A DNA stretch of 9,130 nucleotides, from contig DAOWDO010000003.1 of assembly GCA_030638985.1 (NCBI GenBank), forward strand, positions 1-9,130, written 5' to 3'. Of the stretch, positions 5,473-9,130 are shown piece by piece (the stretch's first letter is position 1; every line of letters starts with the position of its first letter). A program made the translations under genes and the position numbers. This DNA comes from Dehalococcoidia bacterium. Its GTDB lineage: Bacteria; Chloroflexota; Dehalococcoidia; Dehalococcoidales; DAOWLH01. The notes under the pieces were generated by a model that was given only the letters and a program-made list of their open reading frames with translations, was not told where the DNA came from and searched no databases.

Positions 5473-6222
5473 TTATAAGGCAGTTAGTACCTCGGGCGTG
5501 CCGCTGGTGATGACGATGGTGTGCTCAAAGTGTGCCGAAAGGCTGCCGTCGCCGGTAAGCACAACCCACTTATCGGCACCAAGCCGGGTATGCCAGTCAC
5601 CTATGTTTAACATTGGCTCCAGGGCTAGCGTCATCCCTTTTCTAAGCAATGGGCCTTCACCCGGGTGACCGAAGTTAGGTATCTGGGGGGATTCGTGCAT
5701 GCTTCGGCCAATGCCGTGGCCGGTATATTCACGCACCACCGAGTATTCCCGGGACTCGGCATAGTGCTGGATGGCAGCCGATATATCTCCCAGTCTGTTA
5801 CCGGGGCGGGCGGCGTCGATGCCGGCGCCAAGAGCACCCCGGGCAGTGGCCACCAGCTCCTTGGCCTGCTGGCTGGCATTGCCTAAAGCTACCGTAATGG
5901 CGGCATCGCCCTGAAAACCGTCGAATACTGCTCCCAGGTCAAGGGAGACAATGTCGCCATCGTTAACAACCCGCTCTCCCGGTATGCCGTGCACTATCTC
6001 GTCGTTTATCGACACGCAGAGGCTGGCCGGGAACCCCCGGTAGCCTTTAAAAGACGGCTTTGCTCCCAGCCGGGTCATCTCTTCGGCGGCGATGACATCC
6101 AGTTCCCTGGTCTTCATGCCCGGTCTTACTTTTGTTTTAAGTATCTCCAAAACTGTTGCTACAATGCGGCCTGCTTTTCGCATTGCCGCTATCTCCCGTT
6201 CCGATTTTATAATAATGCTCAT
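5473..6222 (-). CDS. map: Type I methionine aminopeptidase
   Basis: Cytosolic metalloenzyme that removes the initiator Met from nascent proteins after deformylation. The 249-residue protein is a single pita-bread catalytic domain of usual bacterial length, without an N-terminal zinc-finger extension. Visible metal ligands: D95 (SLDLG), D106 (GFQGDAA), H169 (TGHGIG), E202 (LEPM) and E233 (HFEHT). H78 (IVHGIPG) and H176 (MHE) fit the substrate and catalytic histidines. The ATG at 6222 overlaps the adk stop as ATGA, indicating coupled translation, and infA follows 11 bases after the stop. All key residues are intact, so the enzyme should be active. Confidence 0.97.
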   Translation of the reverse strand: MSIIIKSEREIAAMRKAGRIVATVLEILKTKVRPGMKTRELDVIAAEEMTRLGAKPSFKGYRGFPASLCVSINDEIVHGIPGERVVNDGDIVSLDLGAVFDGFQGDAAITVALGNASQQAKELVATARGALGAGIDAARPGNRLGDISAAIQHYAESREYSVVREYTGHGIGRSMHESPQIPNFGHPGEGPLLRKGMTLALEPMLNIGDWHTRLGADKWVVLTGDGSLSAHFEHTIVITSGTPEVLTAL

Positions 6223-6875
6223 TGAGCGATAAATTGGCGCTCTCCGAGGGCGCTGATTATATTATTGGCAACGCTGTCCACCCTGCCACTCCCATCTACC
6301 TCAAGCAGCTTTCCCTGTTGCCTGTAGTATTCGATGAGGGGTGCCGTCTCACTAAAATAGACCTTGAGCCTCTTTCTGACAGTCTCCGGCTGGTCATCGG
6401 GCCGCTGGTAGAGCCGGCCGCCACACCGGTCGCATTGGTTGCTGACCCTGGGTGGAGTGTGTGGGCCGTAGGGCGTCTGGCAGTTGCGGCAAATCCAGCG
6501 TTTGCTCAACCGCTGCACCAGTTCATCTTCGGCGACCTTGATATATACCACCTGGTCGATGGCCTTATTCTGCTTCTTTAGCGCCCCGTCCAGCGCCTTG
6601 GCCTGCTCAAGGTTTCTGGGAAAGCCATCAAAAATGACTCTGGTCTGGGCTAAGACAGCCAGGCGTTCCATTATTAAACCAACCGTTATCTCATCGGGCA
6701 CCAGTACTCCCTTGACCATGTATTTCTTAACTTTTTTACCTAAATCATTGCCGACCTCAATCGCCTGGCGAAACAGGTCACCGGTGGCAATGTGTGCTAA
6801 CCCAAGCTCATTAGCTATCTTAGCTGCCTGTGTTCCTTTACCGGCGCCGGGCGCCCCCAGAAAAACAATGTACAC
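6219..6875 (-). CDS. adk: Adenylate kinase, zinc-LID type
   Basis: Catalyses ATP + AMP to 2 ADP, balancing cytosolic adenylates. The 218-residue product has the P-loop GAPGAGKGT (7-15), the AMP-site region ATGDLFR (30-36), FDGFPRN (82-88), and a long LID (about 124-162) holding C129, C132, C148 and C151, a C-x2-C-x15-C-x2-C zinc site typical of Gram-positive and thermophile enzymes. RPDDQPETVRKRL (158-170) closes the LID. The start is GTG at 6875, supported by AGGAG seven bases upstream and by the protein beginning right at the first beta strand (MYIVFLGAPG). It follows secY by 43 bases and overlaps map by four. Confidence 0.97.
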   Translation of the reverse strand: MYIVFLGAPGAGKGTQAAKIANELGLAHIATGDLFRQAIEVGNDLGKKVKKYMVKGVLVPDEITVGLIMERLAVLAQTRVIFDGFPRNLEQAKALDGALKKQNKAIDQVVYIKVAEDELVQRLSKRWICRNCQTPYGPHTPPRVSNQCDRCGGRLYQRPDDQPETVRKRLKVYFSETAPLIEYYRQQGKLLEVDGSGRVDSVANNIISALGERQFIAQ

Positions 6876-6882
6876 CTTTTAG

Positions 6883-6887
6883 CTCCT
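6883..6887 (-). promoter_or_regulatory. Shine-Dalgarno supporting the GTG start of adk
   Basis: AGGAG lies seven bases before the GTG at 6875, within the 43-base secY-adk gap. No ATG in frame nearby would preserve the first beta strand. Confidence 0.6.
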
Positions 6888-6918
6888 ATTTCAAGCGGGT
6901 AATACCGCGAAGATGACT

Positions 6919-8229
6919 TTACTTAAGGAAACCCTCATAGCGCCTCATGGCTAGCTGGGCCTCCAGTTGTTTCATGGTATCCAGGACGACACCAACTACA
7001 ATCAGCATGCCGAAGCTGGATAGCTGTACCACCTGGACACTGGTGGTCTCACGGGCGAGGAAGGGTATTATGGCTACAAAGCCCAGGAAGAGGGCACCTC
7101 CCCAGGTGATGCGGCCGATAACCCCGCTGAGGTAAGAAGCTGTCTGTTTGCCCGGCCTGATGCCCGGGATAAAACCACCCTGCCTCTGCAAAACGCCGGG
7201 CAGGTCCTGCTGCTCGAAGATTACCTTGGTGTAGAAGAAGGCGAAGCCGACAACAAACAGGAAAAATATCACCCAGTAGACGAGCCCCAGGGGTAGAGCG
7301 GTCTGGGGGCTGAAGACATTCTGAATGGCATTGGCGAAGGTGGGGACCGCGCCTGCTGGATTGGCACAGTAACTGGCAACAATCCCGGGAAAGATTACCA
7401 GCGCCATGGCGAAAATAAGCGGGATCATGCCGGCGGTGTTGACCCGCAGCGGTATATGGGTTGAGCCCGCCTGCCGGTACATGCGGCCGCCACGAAAGAT
7501 GCTTTTGGCATACTGAACGGGGATGCGCCGGTGGGCTTCGGTAAAGATGACGATGAGCACGGTGGTGGCCAGGCCGATAACGATGAAAACGACCAGGCCA
7601 AGCATCTGGCCCTGTCCACCAGCGAGGAGTCCGCGGCCGATGATTTCTGGCAGACCGGCGACGATACCGGCGAAGATGATGATGGATATGCCGTTGCCGA
7701 TACCGTACTGGGTAATCTGCTCGCCGAGCCAGACGAGGAACATGGTGCCGGCAATCATCGACAGGATTATGGCAATTGTTGCCAGCGCTTCCGTGGAGGC
7801 AACCGCTCCTTCCCGCTGGAGGAGAGCCAGTTGTCCGAAGGCGGCCAGACCGGCCAGGGGTATTACCAGCCAGTGGGTAATGAGGTTGATCCGGTTCCGG
7901 CCGGCTTCTCCCTCCTGGGACAGCGCTTGCAGCTTCGGGATAACCGGTGTCATTAGTGTCATGATAATGGTGGCCGTAATATAGGGATAAACGCCCATGG
8001 CGGCCACGCTGAAGTTTCTCATGGCGCCACCGCTGAACATATCGAACATGCCCAGCAGCGCGTTTTCATCAAAGAGACTCTGCAGGGCATCCGGGTTCAC
8101 TCCCGGGGCAGGTACGTGGGCTATAAAGCGGAAAACCACCAGAATGCCAAAGGTAATCAATATGCGGCGCCTCAGGTCCGGCAGGCTGAAGGCGTCAATC
8201 ATGGCCTGAAGCAGCCGTGGTCTAGCCAT
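6919..8229 (-). CDS. secY: Preprotein translocase subunit SecY
   Basis: Pore-forming subunit of the SecYEG channel in the cytoplasmic membrane, which exports or inserts proteins with SecA or the ribosome. The 436-residue product fits ten transmembrane helices. Family signatures include the MFSGGAMRNFSVAAMGVYPYI plug/TM2 region (split about 64-73 and 74-84), EGEAGRN (106-112), the YGIGNGISIIIF segment (175-186), the EAHRRIPVQYAK loop (231-242) with the IPLRVNTAGMIP segment (259-270), and GGFIPGIRPGKQT (351-363) in the ribosome/SecA-binding C5 loop. I chose ATG at 8229: GGAGGAG ends seven bases upstream, whereas an upstream in-frame TTG (8235) is too close to it. It overlaps rplO by eight bases, as in other spc operons where secY follows L15. 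Confidence 0.97.
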   Translation of the reverse strand: MARPRLLQAMIDAFSLPDLRRRILITFGILVVFRFIAHVPAPGVNPDALQSLFDENALLGMFDMFSGGAMRNFSVAAMGVYPYITATIIMTLMTPVIPKLQALSQEGEAGRNRINLITHWLVIPLAGLAAFGQLALLQREGAVASTEALATIAIILSMIAGTMFLVWLGEQITQYGIGNGISIIIFAGIVAGLPEIIGRGLLAGGQGQMLGLVVFIVIGLATTVLIVIFTEAHRRIPVQYAKSIFRGGRMYRQAGSTHIPLRVNTAGMIPLIFAMALVIFPGIVASYCANPAGAVPTFANAIQNVFSPQTALPLGLVYWVIFFLFVVGFAFFYTKVIFEQQDLPGVLQRQGGFIPGIRPGKQTASYLSGVIGRITWGGALFLGFVAIIPFLARETTSVQVVQLSSFGMLIVVGVVLDTMKQLEAQLAMRRYEGFLK

Positions 8230-8674
8230 GGACAATCTCCTCCGTCCGCCCTCCGGCAGCCTCTATCTTGGCCTTGGCCGCCTGGGAGAATTTATTGGCC
8301 TTGACCACCAGGGGATGGTCAACTTCACCATTGGCCAGAATTTTAATCGGTTGCTTGAGAGAGTTGGCCATGCCGGCGGAGACCATCTTTTCCGGGGTTA
8401 CCTCACTGCCGGAGTCAAAGGCGTTTAGCCTGCCCAGGGTGACGATGCTGTACTCGGTACGGAAGATGTTGGTAAAACCTCGTTTCCGCGGCAGGCGCTG
8501 GATTAGCGGTAGCTGGCCTCCCTCAAAACCGGGTCGCATCCGGTAGCCAGAGCGGGACTTTTGCCCCTTGCAGCCTTTGCCGGAGTAAGAGCCATGGCCA
8601 CTGCCGTCGCCTCGGCCGATGCGCTTCCGGGCTTTCCTGGAACCGGCTGCCGGTGATAGCTCGTCCTGCCTCAC
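8222..8674 (-). CDS. rplO: 50S ribosomal protein L15
   Basis: L15 is a late-assembling large-subunit protein contacting many 23S domains. The 150-residue product shows the glycine- and basic-rich N-terminal extension RKRIGRGDGSGHGSYSGKG (16-34) and KGQKSRSGYRMRPGFEGGQ (36-54), then LPLIQRLPRKRGFTN (55-69), followed by the globular C-terminal domain. The start is GTG at 8674, overlapping the rpmD stop as GTGA. GGAGG lies ten bases upstream, a slightly long but usable spacing. Its tail overlaps the start of secY and supplies secY's ribosome binding site. Confidence 0.97.
   Translation of the reverse strand: MRQDELSPAAGSRKARKRIGRGDGSGHGSYSGKGCKGQKSRSGYRMRPGFEGGQLPLIQRLPRKRGFTNIFRTEYSIVTLGRLNAFDSGSEVTPEKMVSAGMANSLKQPIKILANGEVDHPLVVKANKFSQAAKAKIEAAGGRTEEIVHG
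8237..8243 (-). promoter_or_regulatory. Shine-Dalgarno that decides the secY start
   Basis: GGAGGAG, inside the last codons of rplO, ends seven bases before the ATG at 8229. The alternative TTG at 8235 would be only one base away, so the ATG is favoured. Confidence 0.65.
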
Positions 8675-8856
8675 TGGCCTGCTGCCTCCACTTTAAGCAA
8701 ATGTCTCACTTTTATAATCATACCCCGGAGGGAGCTTGAATCTTCACGGACGACGCTCTGGTTCAGTCGCCTCAGCCCGAGGGCTTTCAGTGTCCTCCGC
8801 TGGTCATCGGCGTAGCCGATGCTGCTTTTAGTCAAGGTGATACGGAGATTAGCCAC
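8671..8856 (-). CDS. rpmD: 50S ribosomal protein L30
   Basis: L30 is a small large-subunit protein with a beta-alpha-beta-alpha-beta fold. The 61-residue product matches bacterial L30: an N-terminal LRITLTKSSIGY strand-loop, then RRTLKALGLRRLNQSVV (20-36) and a terminal RGMIIKVRHLLKVE strand-helix (44-57). The start is GTG at 8856, with GGAGG nine bases upstream. The gene overlaps the rpsE stop by eight bases and its own stop overlaps rplO by four, placing it in a tightly coupled S5-L30-L15 chain. Some bacteria lack rpmD, so its presence is mildly informative. Confidence 0.96.
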   Translation of the reverse strand: MANLRITLTKSSIGYADDQRRTLKALGLRRLNQSVVREDSSSLRGMIIKVRHLLKVEAAGQ

Positions 8857-9130
8857 CGGTTACCGCCTCCTGTTTCTTTAGCCCTGGCTTGCGCCTGGCA
8901 AGCTCCTCTTTCGGGTCTTTAAGCTGGCTGAGAGCCAGTATGGTCGCCTTGGCTATATTGATGCGGTTGGACCTGCCGAGTGACTTGGACAGAATGTCCT
9001 TGATCCCGGATGCCTCGACCACTGCCCGAACGCTGCCACCGGCAATGATACCGGTGCCGGGGGCTGCCGGTTTCAGCAGCACCTTGGCAGCGCCGAACTT
9101 GACTGTGATTTCATAAGGGATGGTGTTGCC
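8849..9130 (-). CDS. rpsE: 30S ribosomal protein S5, C-terminal part, cut by right edge
   Basis: S5 sits at the 30S back and mRNA entry site and influences decoding accuracy. The 93 visible residues are the C-terminal portion: GNTIPYEITVKFGAAKVLLK, then PAAPGTGIIAGGSVRAVVE, ASGIKDILSKSLGRSN-IN-AKATI, and a Lys/Glu-rich tail ending AVTGG. The frame stays open to base 9130, so the gene continues outside the window, and the GTG at 9082 is an internal codon rather than a start. The N-terminal double-stranded-RNA-binding-type domain is missing only because of the window edge. It overlaps rpmD by eight bases. Confidence 0.97.
   Translation of the reverse strand, partial: GNTIPYEITVKFGAAKVLLKPAAPGTGIIAGGSVRAVVEASGIKDILSKSLGRSNRINIAKATILALSQLKDPKEELARRKPGLKKQEAVTGG

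Noticed and set aside
6894..6909. Short GC inverted repeat (GCGG…CCGC) in the secY-adk gap as a terminator
   Set aside because: Only four pairs plus a bulge, with no following U-run, and adk directly follows in the same operon with its own ribosome site.
7425..7754. Minus-strand frame of 109 codons inside secY
   Set aside because: Ser/Pro-rich translation typical of an off-frame reading of a membrane-protein gene; SecY itself is intact across this stretch.
8227..8235. TTG at 8235 as the secY start
   Set aside because: It is one base from the GGAGGAG ribosome site, too close to use; the ATG at 8229 has optimal spacing and matches the usual SecY beginning.
9082..9082. GTG at 9082 as the start of a 77-residue protein
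   Set aside because: The frame continues upstream to the window edge with conserved S5 sequence (GNTIPYEITVKFGAAK), so this GTG is an internal Val codon of rpsE.
1..9130. Mobile element, CRISPR array, toxin-antitoxin pair, phage gene, tRNA or riboswitch
   Set aside because: I looked for transposase motifs, spaced direct repeats, tRNA-like cloverleaf sequence and long non-coding stretches. The only gap over 100 bases is 405-528, which holds just a promoter and a weak hairpin.

Overview
The window is a bacterial ribosomal-protein super-operon read entirely from the minus strand, so transcription runs from base 9130 towards base 1. Recognisable order along transcription: rpsE (cut by the right edge) - rpmD - rplO - secY - adk - map - infA - rpmJ - rpsM - rpsK - rpsD - rpoA - rplQ - truA - rplM - rpsI. 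Then comes a 124-base gap and the start of an unrelated minus-strand membrane-protein gene cut by the left edge. This is the distal spc operon, the alpha operon and the S9/L13 pair fused into one block. Genes are spaced from 11-base overlaps to gaps of about 40 bases, with many overlapping stop/start pairs, which suggests one long, translationally coupled transcript.

Organism: the proteins are clearly bacterial. The order secY-adk-map-infA-rpmJ is Gram-positive-like. rpsD lies inside the alpha cluster, and truA-rplM-rpsI follows rplQ with no ECF-transporter genes between, as those of Bacillus would have. Together with the sequence character of SecY, S4 and RpoA, this suggests Chloroflexota, probably a Dehalococcoidia-like lineage. 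That is inference from memory of gene order and protein style, not a search result.

Regions: 8849-9130 rpsE C-terminal half; 6919-8856 L30, L15 and the SecY channel; 5092-6875 adenylate kinase, methionine aminopeptidase, IF-1 and L36; 2574-5068 S13, S11, S4 and RNA polymerase alpha; 529-2584 L17, TruA, L13 and S9; 405-528 intergenic, with a hairpin and a good sigma-70-type promoter; 1-404 N-terminal part of an MFS-like membrane protein.

Functionally the block supplies ribosome parts, the translocation channel, initiation factor 1, nascent-chain N-terminal processing, adenylate balance, tRNA pseudouridylation and the polymerase assembly subunit. I see no mobile element, CRISPR array, phage gene, defence system or undescribed system. 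The points worth a second look are small: a near-leaderless promoter for the left-edge gene, perfect inverted repeats at the stop codons on both sides of rpmJ, an inverted repeat inside the S4 zinc-site codons with altered cysteine spacing, an extended charged RpoA tail, a TruA N-terminal extension, and several non-AUG starts settled by Shine-Dalgarno position.
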